Assembly (NCBI GenBank): GCA_028023455.1
Contig: JAQFVV010000003.1
Location: forward strand, 2,832,925 to 2,896,924
Direction: 5' to 3'
Length of the DNA: 64,000 nucleotides
Source of the DNA: Epiperipatus broadwayi
Taxonomy: Eukaryota > Onychophora > Udeonychophora > Euonychophora > Peripatidae
Made by a program: the position numbers and the translations under genes. The notes beneath the pieces were generated by a model. That model ran no database searches. It saw only the letters and a program-made list of their open reading frames with translations, and was not told where the DNA came from. This document shows, piece by piece, positions 24,700-35,069 of the stretch; within the stretch, counting starts at the first letter, position 1, and every line of letters starts with the position of its first letter.

Positions 24700-26560
24700 C
24701 TGATTGTCTGACAATAAATGTAATATATATTGATTCTCAACTGTACATAATATACAAAACAAAAAACTTGCAATTCTATGTTAAAAATTTATTTTCATTA
24801 ATTTATAGACTGCAACAGAAAGAATAGAATGTTCATGTCTAATGTCAGATCACTATTACTTTAGCTCAGGGGTGGGTAATTGTTTTGGCTTGGGGGCCAC
24901 AGAGGTTGGCTGAGGGCCACATTGGGGCCACTTTGTGGAAGCGAAGGTTAGCAGAGGGCCGCACCTTTTTTTCATGACACAATAAACACACTGTTTTATT
25001 CCCTGTATTACCAAAGAAATATTTGTTTGTCCATTCTTCATTAACCACATACATTCATCACTGATTTTACATTTTTTCAGAGGGTTCATGGTTTCATTAA
25101 AGTTGGAAATGTATATATTTGCTAATGCAAAGACAAAATTTAAAGTAACCAGATCAACTGGAAAAGCACTGCATATCATATCTACACTGCACATGTGTAT
25201 TGATGTGGCCATCATAGTGGAAAATACGAGATGAATCTTCAGTCACACACAAAAAGGAAATCTCAGTTCAAGGCAGATTTTTCTGATTGTCTTGGAGGGT
25301 CACATAAAACCTCTTAGTGGGATACATGTGGCCCCTGGGCTGCTATTTGCCCACCCCTGCTTTAGCTGAATTATAGAAGGAAAATTATATGGTCAGAGTT
25401 TAATATTATTTTATAAAAAAAATTAAGATAATTCTTAAATCTGTATAAAATTCCCAATAGCCTGCATGTAGTTAAGAAAAGCATCTGTGATTCTATATTA
25501 AAATTTTATTTTTAATAATAAATAAAATATGTCAGCAGCTTCTAATAACAGATTGCTATTTTTTAGTCAAGACCTAAAAAAACGTGATCAGCATTTAATA
25601 TCCACATACTATATTTTTATACATCTATTAAACTAAACCTTAATCTCACAACTATCAACACTGTAGTATAAAGGCAAAAAATACAATTCTGTGCTAAAAA
25701 TTTGCTTTATTAAGTGAAACACAGAAAATAAAAAACTACAATCAGAGTTTAATGCCACTAACACATGTTTACATTAAATTTATCCTTAAGCTGTGTAAAA
25801 TTCCCAACTGTCTGCCCCATGCTTCAGAAATAACAACAAAGTACATTTTATTTTAAAATTTATTTTTTTAAAAAAAAGATAGACTATTGCTATAGTTGTA
25901 ATGCTCATGCAAGGTTATATCAGCTATTTGTTGTAGCAAAATAGGATCAAACAGAACCATATTTATAATGAGGTTTTTAAAAAAGTTTAATTATCATATA
26001 CTGTATAAATATGTATTTATTACAATTTTGTATGATAACTGAAATCAAAACATTTCTGATTCTATACTAAAATATCATTTTCCAAAAAAGAAAAACAATG
26101 GCAATAGTTGTAATGTCTGGAAAAGTTCCATCATTCTAATTTGTTGTAGAAATGTGTTCTCAAATTGTAGATCCTCTTTAGGAAAAAATTCATTTGTTAA
26201 AATGTCATGCCACTTTATTAATTATTTATGCATTATCAATTATTTACAAAATATGAAAAAAACTTTGCAATTCTGTGCTAAATATTTATCCTCAATATAT
26301 AGACAGAATATCTTTTTTTAAGAAACTTTAATTTTTTATTACAGTATAATTTTTTTTTGAAATGTAATAATGCAAAATTTCAAGAAATGTAAATTCATTA
26401 TGTATTTTTGTTTTAATGAATTGTTTTTAAGCAATAAAGCTATTTACTAATAAATTTAAAAAAAATTAACATTTTGTTTTATCACTACTTTTACAAAATA
26501 CAAAAATCCTGCAATTTTTACTATATTCAAATTTCTGTTGTCTATCAATGCAAAATTTCT
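24700..26560 (+). repeat. Degenerate ~200-bp tandem satellite
   Basis: A landmark like GCAATTCTGTGCTAAAAATT recurs at about 24770, 25488, 25684, 26058, 26270 and (poorly) 26510. Spacings are 718, 196, 374, 212 and 240 bp. Subtracting the 493-bp hAT element and its 8-bp duplication, the first becomes 217, and 374 is close to two periods; a weaker unit lies near 25835. A second landmark (TCAGAGTTTAAT.CCA with GTATAAAATTCCCAA) also recurs. Units are strongly diverged. Confidence 0.65.
24867..25359 (-). mobile_element. hAT miniature element with 8-bp target duplication
   Basis: Ends are CAGGGGTGGGTAATTG on the left and the reverse complement of CAGGGGTGGGCAAATAG on the right, followed inside by GGGGCCACA-type sequence on both sides. 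The exact 8-bp duplication CTTTAGCT flanks it (24859-24866, 25360-25367), as for hAT elements. The 493-bp element keeps the start of a transposase on the minus strand. In one frame (24866-25054) the order E-E-W-T-N-K-Y-F-F then V-C-L-L-C-H-E is the beginning of the zinc finger of the GTF2IRD2/ZBED-like hAT transposases; a second frame (24856-25215) carries the upstream part, so a frameshift separates them. The catalytic domain is deleted. Confidence 0.92.
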
Positions 26561-26569
26561 TCAAAATTA

Positions 26570-28145
26570 AGCAATAAATTAAATTTATTTAAATTAATTA
26601 AGGAATATTTATTAACAAGTTACATTTAAGTTTAGCTTTAATTTTTACAGATTTGTTTCAAATGTCTCTGAGTATTTCCAAAAATGTTTGCATACAAACT
26701 CAACTTTAAACTCGGGTTTTCGAATTAAAGAAATTTACCTGTTGCAACAGCTGAAAATAAAATTAATCATAAATGTTAGTGTATACAACCATCTATATGT
26801 TCAACAACAGTTTTGACTTGTATTTTAAGTATATTTTTTGATGATAAATTCAAATATAAAATCATTAGAAATAAAACTTTTGCAAAGCCTTGCTTCTTTG
26901 AGTCTTAAAGGTTGGAATCATGGGACAGGATTATAATCCAATGGCTGGATTCTTTACCTATCTCAGAATTGCAGGTCACTATTCATTCTGTTAGCTATCA
27001 AATGCTTGTTAAATCTTTGAAAAAAATGATGAATTTATGATTTGAAGTATGAACTTTGTGTTAATTACATATGTATATCATGTAAAATATTGTTAGAAAT
27101 GTGTTTCATTTCCTTATTCCTTTTCATCATGACAAGGAAAATTAGATGATAATATCTCATATATATATTGTAATGGGCACATACGTATGTTACATTGTTT
27201 TTTTATTAGTAAACATGAAAAGAATAAAAGTTCGCAAATAAAACTTCTTTTTTTTTTTGTTAAGAATTAAAAAATTGAAATTCTATCTTAAACTCGTATA
27301 TATAAATCGCATAGATGAAAAAAAAAATTATTAAACGAAAACTTTATTAAAGAAAAAGTATTTTAAAACTAAATTTTCAGTAAAGATTTAAATATAAAAA
27401 TATATCTTTAAGTTTGAAAACAAATTAATTAATGTTATTGAAAAATGGAAATGATTATTTTAATTAGTCCAAGTGAACAAGCCCTTGGACATTTAAATGT
27501 ATAAACAATGGTCAGATAGGAAAACAATAGAAACTTTTAGCAAATGAAAGAAATCCATCGGGAAATCAGACCTCAATGAAAAGGTTTTCACCATCATGAC
27601 ATAATGTTGAGTTAATCCACAAAATTATTATAAAAGGAAAGGTTTGAAAATAAAAGAATTAATTAGTTATTAAGAGAGGACAGATATGTGTTAGTGCGGA
27701 GTCGAAGGAGAAGGGATTGAAAAGACGCACTCTTCAATCCCTTCAGTTCTGCTAAAAAAGAAAGAGAAATGACATCATTTTCTATGTTAAGGATCAGCTC
27801 AAGTAAAGACCTCCGGATAAATAAAAACAACAGCTAACTGGATACCAATATCTTCAGTATGGTGTGGGAATTCCCGTTCAAAATTACCAACAATGGCAAG
27901 CCACTGTAAAGGATAAAGCTGGACATTTTAAAAATCGTAAGAACTTTATATTCATTTGAAAACAATAAGAACTCTAAATTCTAAACCTTTTAGTAAATAA
28001 TACAAATAGAATCCTATCTGACCAACATAAATTAATGTTAATAATGTTATTTGATGTATTTTTTATTTTATTTTTATTTAAAATCATTTCCATTTATTTA
28101 TTTTTTTGTTCTTTTAAGTTTTTAATATGATTTTTGTTTTTCATT
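26570..28145. other. Intronic AT-rich DNA with one hairpin
   Basis: No gene was recognised. The part from about 27780 may align weakly with 44870-45200, extending the dispersed repeat listed next. Confidence 0.35.
27712..27742. repeat. Perfect 12-bp-stem hairpin
   Basis: GAAGGGATTGAA, an 8-nt spacer region, then TTCAATCCCTTC. It lies inside otherwise unstructured intron DNA. A terminator role is not expected in an animal genome; it may be a remnant foldback. Confidence 0.6.
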
Positions 28146-28149
28146 AGAC

Positions 28150-29440
28150 TAAATTACATAAATGTTAAACTTAAGTTAGGCATGAATGGCTATATAGATT
28201 TGTAAAGTTATATTAGGGGAGGGTAAATCTTAGGTTATTTGTTTCATAGTTGAATTAGGTCAATGGATTGGATATATTGATGTAGTTAGTAGATGTAGTA
28301 TGAGATTCACTACAGGAAGGATTGCATATATATACCACACACCTTCTGTTTGCCTATGGATGGGTTTGTAAGTTGGCAAAGAACCGCAATCCATTCCTAT
28401 GGAGTTTTTTGTTTATTGTTCTACTCGCCAATAGATGTAGCATTCCTGTTGGTGGAGAGACGATGTCTTCTCTAACTCTACTTACTGTTCAGATGTACAT
28501 TCCTGACAGTATAGTATTTTGTGTTGTCGTATTTTCATGCTACATTGAATACATAAATGTATCAGATGGATTGATGCCGGTTTGACTGTGAACTTTTTGC
28601 CTAAGGTTAAATCAGGGAAGAATTTTTTTTTTTCAAATGCAGATCTATGTAGTTTATTCATACTCGACACCCTAAATAAAAATGCATTAAATTTAAGTTG
28701 GGTATAGACACTTGCATGAATTCATTATCGATTAATTATGTTTTGGTTTTCATATTTGATCAAAATATATAGACATTCAGTAAATAATGATACCTTACGG
28801 TGAGTATCTAAAATGTATTTATTCGGATGTCTTTTTAGTTATTGGTGTCAATGCGGGCATCTTACGATGAATGCTATTGGGTTACTTATAAATTTCCCTC
28901 TGCAATTGACGGTATCAATGACTTTGTATTTTGATCATTTATGTTTATTTTGAAATGTTTTTAACCGTGAAATCTATGTAACCAATCTATACTCAACATT
29001 ATAAAACAAACTTTCATAAATCTATCTGTGTGAACTTAATTAAAATGTAAACTTATAATATTATAAAAATTAAAATGTAAATTTAAATTCTAAAATCAAA
29101 TTAAAATCTAAAATAAACATACTAAAATAATAATGTTAAATTATATATATATATATGTGCGTAAATAAATGTTTGTATGTTAATTACTGGCAGTGGCTTA
29201 TTTTATTCCTTTTTAAAATATTCTTAGATAAGAATTTATGGTAAAATATAAATCTCTGCTGTTCCATTGAGCTAGTGACAATGGGCTAACGACCGGATAT
29301 CAAAAGATATAAATAAAAAAAAAAATTTTTTTTGACTTGCGTATCTGCCTACTTTATAAATTTTTCTAGGTTCAAATGCCTAGATGGCGCCCTGTAGTGC
29401 AGATCATGTTAAGTGTTATTCTCCAGATCGTTATAATATA
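28150..29440 (+). repeat. Dispersed ~1.3-kb repeat, copy 1
   Basis: Collinear with 45212-46310 on the same strand. Shared blocks are the start (CTAAATTA..TTAA(A)GTTAGG..TGGCTA), a CAGATG(T/C)ACATTCCTG(A/C)C.G.AT block at 28491/45625, a TGCAAACTTTTT.GCCT block at 28587/45690, and the end (TTGAGCTAGTG.CAA, then a CTAGGTTC block and GCAGATCA). The open frames at 28322-28585 and 28482-28670 are not conserved in the other copy. The class is unknown. Confidence 0.75.
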
Positions 29441-29825
29441 TATATATAAAGTTGAATGGAAAAGTAGAATGAACATAAACAAAATTTCTTATAGATATTT
29501 TAAATATATACTGGAATAACAGATTAATGCTTAAATGATAAGTTTGATATTTAAAATTATTATAAGTTATTGTATTTTAAACCAAGCATTAAAAAAGTTC
29601 CATTTAATATTTTATTTAATTCTGATTTTAATAATTAAAAAAAAAAATCTAAAGCAAGATTGTTTTCATTTTATAATAGATAGCAATTACAAAATTCTTC
29701 TATCTATTTTTAATTGGATTATGTAAGAAATTGTTTTTAAAATTAAAACTACTTTTGATAAATAAAATTTATTATAATATATTTTGATTTTAAATTCTAC
29801 AATCTGATTTTTCTTACAGTATTAA

Positions 29826-30066
29826 TACATTGTACAGGCTTACACACCTGCACATATATAATGTAATATACAAGGGATTCGAACTCATACTTTCATATGA
29901 TCCTCAGCTCTCCAGGCCATCTCATATTGCTGACCCACCTAATCATACACATGTTGAAAAGATAAATATTCACAAATATACATATTTCATGTGTATGATC
30001 AGGTGGATCAGCAATATGAAATGGCATTGAGAGCTGAGGGTCATGTGAAAGTCTGAGTTCGAATCC
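29826..30066. mobile_element. Foldback with 13-bp duplication and 45-nt tail (family A)
   Basis: CTTACAGTATTAA occurs exactly on both sides (29813-29825 and 30067-30079). Within the insert, an unpaired 45-nt tail (29826-29870) precedes two arms of about 85 bp (29871-29955; 29985-30066) that match well (GGATTCGAACTCA.ACTTTCA, CCTCAGCTCTC, CATATTGCTGA(C/T)CCACCT.ATCATACACATG). The loop keeps the family A core (AAAAGATAAAT..ATATACATATTTCATG). The ORF at 29830-30030 is palindrome sequence. Confidence 0.88.
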
Positions 30067-30084
30067 CTTACAGTATTAAGAAAA

Positions 30085-31125
30085 TTTTTAGATAAAAATT
30101 GATTTTGATTAATGTGAATTGAAAAGAGTTATTACTTTGTTGTTTTCTTTTTTTTTTTTTTTTTTGATCAAGATAAAAAAACTTTATGGTTTTCAAATTC
30201 TTTCATACACTGAAAAAAAAAGATTATTAAGTGATAAAGAGAAGGAGAGCAAGACAGTTGTTGCTAGTTTCATGGCAGTCAAGTTTGAATTCACATGGAA
30301 GTGAGGGCCAGCTTTTTTGTGGTTGATAGCCCAAATGTGTGTATTAGATGGCTTGCATACCTGAAGTTTATCAAACTATAGAGGCTAAATGGGTCTGACT
30401 GACTGCTAATATTTACTTGATATATACCTTTTCTGAAATGTCAATAAGTCAGTCACAGACATGATTCCAATAGGGCTGTTTATTGAGAAATTCCAATATG
30501 AGCCAGCATATTGAAATATTACATGCTTTGATTTTATAAATATGCTGATTCATCTATATGCAAAGAAGCACAAACATATAATTACTTCCAGTCACATAAA
30601 GATTGTCCATACTGATATTTATTTCATGAACAATGATATTAGGCACTGATAAAAGAAATTAGCTAGCGAATAGAATATATTATGTATTGAGAATGGCACA
30701 ATCATTAATTTGCCAGAGAAAGAAGTTAGGAGTCTATTGACTATGGCGCCCTCATATAAATTAAAACTGTCTTCATCAGCAATATCAGCAATTCCTGTCA
30801 TAATAATTAGTAGGCCAGTTAATGAGGAAATATATCTATGTTTTTGGAAATAAGAATAAGATATTTTCTTATTCATAGCTTGATTAACTTACACTTAATA
30901 GTGTGTAAAAAAGGCCTAACAGAACATCAAAACATGACAAATATTACATTTAAGTTCTTTTTACTCTCCATACTAATTCTCCATCCCCCTAACTTCCTAT
31001 TTTGTATTAACACATCTATTCTTCTATCTCAGTCTTTGCCACTATAATACTCAACAATGCTCCTAAAACAATCACCCATCCTTTGTACAAATATATTGAC
31101 TTAAAGTCTCACCTATCTTGTTGCC
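30085..31125. other. Intronic DNA, unrecognised
   Basis: The minus strand from 30876 to 30619 is open for 85 codons and the segment is less A/T-rich than its surroundings, but it has no family motif and no splice-site logic I could find. It may be a decayed transposon. Confidence 0.35.
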
Positions 31126-31129
31126 TGCT

Positions 31130-31940
31130 TTTTATTTATAATTAAATACTATTTTGGCTATTCTCTTGCTATCCATAAGTTGCAATTCACCAAACATTTT
31201 TGTTTAACTTTTTGCATCTCTCATATAAAACTTGACCGTCCGATTTCTCCTTGACTTACCTCCTTTGTCATCCATACATTTGCATCTAATGCATGTCTTC
31301 TTACTTCTTTTTGCACTTTTTCTAAGTAATCTAACATCCATTTGCTGATACATAACACATCATTGTCATAGGTTAACCCTGCTATGCCATTCCTTCCATA
31401 CAATTCTTGCTACATCATATTTATTATATGAAAACACTACTAATTTCTTTATCAGTCCCTTTCTTTTCTTTGTTTCATTTATCTTTTTCCCCATTCCTCC
31501 AAGTATTTCATCTAATTACTGAAGACTTAATTCCCAAATAGTTGTACCTATTCACCACCCTTAACATTACATCCCCCAAGAAAAATTCTTTCTATTATCT
31601 TTTTCCAGCATTTACCATCATTACTTTTAAGTATTCTTCAGTAAATTTGATCCTAATCTCTTTACTTTCCACTACTCAAGTCTTCAGTACAACTTCCATA
31701 TCTTCCCTACTTTCTGTGCATAAGAAAATATCATTAGCAAATAAAAGACTGATAATGTATGCACTCCCTTACCATCTACTAATGCTATCTCTACCCTCTT
31801 CCAAATTTTTTTCTATTGCCCTTTTCATTTCTATCAAATACAATAAAAACAAAATAGGTGACATAGGGTATCCTTGCCTTAGTCCCACTTCATTTTTAAC
31901 TGATTCTATATTTTCTAATTGATACATGTAATAATTACTT
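31130..31940 (-). pseudogene. Minus-strand LINE reverse transcriptase fossil
   Basis: Reading the minus strand from 31925, the RT block G-L-R-Q-G-Y-P-M-S-P-I-L-F lies at about 31890-31850 and the catalytic region reads L-F-A-N-D-I-F-L-C-T-E-S at about 31765-31730, where the usual FADD has become FAND. Downstream, 31403-31221 holds a thumb-like segment with L-E-K-V-Q-K-E-V-R-R-H-A-L-D-A-N and Q-G-E-I-G-R-S, typical of the region after the RT in non-LTR elements. Stops and frameshifts separate the parts. The plus-strand ORF at 31542-31922 is a shadow. Confidence 0.82.
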
Positions 31941-32277
31941 TAAAAAAAAATCTTAATAAAAAACAACTAAAACTGCAATAATAAACTCTTCATACCAGTT
32001 ATGTCTATAAATAGTAGCAACTTCTGCCATTATTTACATGCATTAAGTCAAGCACTGATTTTATCAAAACATTGTAAAGCTGTGTCTTTCTATTGTATAA
32101 TACACCTTGTAATAAGTAATATGTCATACTAAATAAATGTTATAATTTAAAAAAGAAAGGACAAGGTGTTTGATTATCTCCATTTACATAATCCAACTCT
32201 TTTATCATTAATCAAATAATTTTTTTACTTGTTTATAATTTATGCTGCACTAATATTGACAAAAACTAATGGTTTAC

Positions 32278-32580
32278 CATGAGTTGCTTTTCTAAGAAAA
32301 CGACTTTTTCTGCAAAAGAATCCTGGTTTCTTCTTTGCTGAACAGTTGACTAAATGAACACCATAATCATCAGGATAAAACAGCTCTTTCTTACTTTTTT
32401 CTGAATAATTAGGCCTAGGTTTTAAATAGTCTTCTTCTATCCCTAAAAGAACTGTGCCATTTGACAAAACAGCAAAAATACCATTGCCTTGAGGAATTTC
32501 CAGTTGGTCATAATTAGATGGCCAAAATAAGCAGTCTTGATGAAAAAAGGATGTACATTCAAAGCAAAAGAAGGGAATAC
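32278..32580 (-). CDS. Ly6/uPAR-family protein, N-terminal domain exon
   Basis: The exon contributes two bases of a split codon, exactly 100 codons, and one base of the next. Residues 5, 8 and 16 form the C-x2-C-x7-C start of a Ly6 domain; residues 78-90 (N-C, then F-F-C-R-K) match the second-finger segment of Quiver-like proteins. With the exon at 15864-16072 the total is ten cysteines ending C-N, the full Ly6 set. Acceptor TTTAAG/GTATTCC (32581-32582) and donor CATG/GTAAAC (32276-32277) are both phase 1, the usual phase around Ly6 exons. The 62 residues between cysteines 3 and 4 are more than I expect for this family (roughly 15-25) and include an N-G-T sequon at 40-42. If not spliced, the frame runs to a stop at 32240. 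The signal peptide must come from an unseen upstream exon. Confidence 0.8.
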
Positions 32581-32775
32581 CTTAAACAAAACAGTAATAT
32601 ATTTGATGAAAGATGAATGAAAATACTATTTAAATATATACATATATCATTAATGAATTTTTTATAGCAGTTCCTCTTCAAATTATTAAAGATAGTTTCA
32701 TCCATATCCATGAACTGACTATCTATAGTTTGGAAAATAAAAAAATAAAAAAATGTAAATTTCAATTCATACATT

Positions 32776-33133
<358 letters not shown>

Positions 33134-33139
33134 GTTAAA

Positions 33140-34545
33140 CTATCTCCTCGTCTTGACCATTCTTAGTCATGTGGCCACTTTCATTGTCTTCTATAGATTG
33201 ATTTCTGTGCTTTTTTTTTTTATAACTGCATGTTTCAATTTTTTTATTAATTATTTTTGTTGAGATCTAAATGTGTATATTTTTAAATTAAATTGTTTAT
33301 ATGTAAGCTTCATATATTGTAAAGAGTTTGTTATTAATCATGGTTTCAGATAGCCACAAAAAGATTTGAAATTAAATGGCAGTGAATACAGAGGAAATAC
33401 TATATAACAAATCTTTTAATGACTTTTTTTACTTTTATCAATGCTGATATCATGTCAACTCTATCATATCACAATCATTTACCTCCCCTGGTGGTTGTTG
33501 CATTATAGGAAAGTTGGAATAAAGAATGTATTATTTAAAACAAAACAAAAAAACTTGATAACTTTTAAATGTCTTACATATCATTTCTTTTAATATTTAT
33601 CTTCTTAAATATATAATTTTTAACAAGTTTATATATATATATATATATTATAACCTACACTCCCAACACCGCTCATATACATTACATGAGCGAAATGCCC
33701 AGGCGCCAGTTCTATTAATAAATAGAACAATATAACAAAATATATAATTCAAAATTATTACTGAGACTCTATATTTAAGTTTATGTTCAGCTCAGCTCAG
33801 TGGGAGGCTATAGGCAGTTCATAAGATATATGAAAATAAATGAATAAAAGAAGAAATATTACAAAACATTTAAAAATTGTATGATAAAGAATCATAATGT
33901 TTATTTGGTACAGTCTATTAAAATTCTACTTTAAACTTAATTTTTTCCTTCATCCAAGTATAACATATATCAGCTTGCTATAATTATATTCTTAAACAAT
34001 TCTACGACTTGGCATATCATAATCTAAATATCTACTTTAATGCCAATCAAGAAATAGCAGTAAGATCTCAGGGAATTTTAACACACAGTTGAATTAAATA
34101 AACTACATTGGCCCATAAGTTATAATTCTAAAGTATGATAAAATGTAATGAAAGAAATTGACTAAATTATTTTTACTGTGTTTCAATAATAAGATAATGA
34201 CAGAAATAGAGTATTTTAATCTCATATCATCATCTAATAAATATACTGACTTGGCAACCTTTCTAATATGTCTGTCCAGTGGCAAATGTTCCTTATAATG
34301 TTTGGATTAAGAAATACAATATTGTCAGACACTAGCAAATTTAATATTATAACTCTAAAATAATATATCTATTTTGTAATAGATTTATGAAATGCGGAGA
34401 TGCGGAAATGGAAAACACGAATGTACACAAGAATAACTCAAGACACAGTTTTTAAGATTTTAAATAATTAAAACAAATCATTTATTACAATGAAATAAAC
34501 TTGGTTTAACATGATATTTACAAATGGACTATTTGTCTTACAGAT
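33140..34545. other. AT-rich DNA, nothing recognised
   Basis: A short stem (GCTCATATACATTACATGAGC, 33672-33692) and a TA run at 33630-33648 are the only structures seen. The missing first exon of the Ly6-like gene could lie here or further right. Confidence 0.4.
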
Positions 34546-34565
34546 TTTTTAAATTATCAAATAGA

Positions 34566-35048
34566 GTAAATAAGCAAATATTTTATCTAGCGCCATGCTT
34601 GCAATTATATTTCATTCCAATATCAGCCTTTCAAGCTAATTGAGCATGCGCCTTTTGAGTGTTAAATAAATGAATACTCTCTTCTTCAATCCAAGATATA
34701 ATATTTATGCAGGAATAAAAGAATCCCTCTTATTCCTACGACTCAAATTCTTTTATACGAGCAAATCTGAAGAACTGTTAAAGAGAGCGTGAGTAGATTC
34801 TCACTTTAAATTACTATTTACGATGTTTTTTGGCTGAATGACGTCGGTGTAATTACTTAGAATTTACTCACGCTCTCTTTAACAGTTCTTCAGATTTGCT
34901 CATATAAAAGAATTTGAGTCATAGGAATAAGAGGGATTCTTTTTATTCTTGCATAAATACTATATCTTGGATTGAAGAAGAGAGTATTCATTTATTTAAC
35001 ACTCAAAAGGCGCGTGCTCAATTAGCTTGAAAGGCTGATATTGGAATA
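34566..35048. mobile_element. Foldback with 15-bp duplication and 39-nt tail
   Basis: AAATTATCAAATAGA flanks the insert exactly (34551-34565; 35049-35063). An unpaired tail (34566-34604) is followed by arms of about 195 bp (34605-34800; 34862-35047) with few mismatches, including GCTAATTGAGCA(T/C)GCGCCTTTTGAGTGTT and CTGAAGAACTGTTAAAGAGAGCGTGAG. The centre is about 60 nt and contains ATGACGTC. The arms may be coding in origin, but I do not recognise a family. Confidence 0.88.
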
Positions 35049-35069
35049 AAATTATCAAATAGACTTTGA

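Larger units (their letters stand above)
16080..32270 (-). other. 16.2-kb intron of the Ly6-like gene
   Basis: The donor is CATG/GTAAAC at 32276-32278 and the acceptor TTCAG/AAATT at 16072-16074, both minus strand and both phase 1. Inside lie the Penelope RT fossil, several foldbacks, the ~200-bp degenerate satellite, the hAT miniature element, one copy of the dispersed repeat and a minus-strand LINE remnant. I saw no further Ly6-like exon inside it. The pairing of the two exons rests on phase, domain complementarity and orientation, not on transcript evidence. Confidence 0.65.

Noticed and set aside
28322-28585. 87-codon ORF as a gene
   Set aside because: It lies in the dispersed repeat and is not open in the second copy at 45.2-46.3 kb; it has no domain features.
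30619-30876. 85-codon minus-strand ORF as a host exon
   Set aside because: No recognisable domain, no convincing splice sites, and an overlapping plus-strand frame of similar length; left as unrecognised.
32640-32774. Possible extra Ly6 exon just upstream of 32580 on the minus strand (frame starting M-Y-E-L-K, preceded by a T-rich tract and CTATAG)
   Set aside because: An acceptor-like site exists, but the only phase-compatible donor (AT/GTATAT) is weak, the implied intron is about 60 nt, and the peptide is neither a convincing signal peptide nor similar to Ly6 N-termini.
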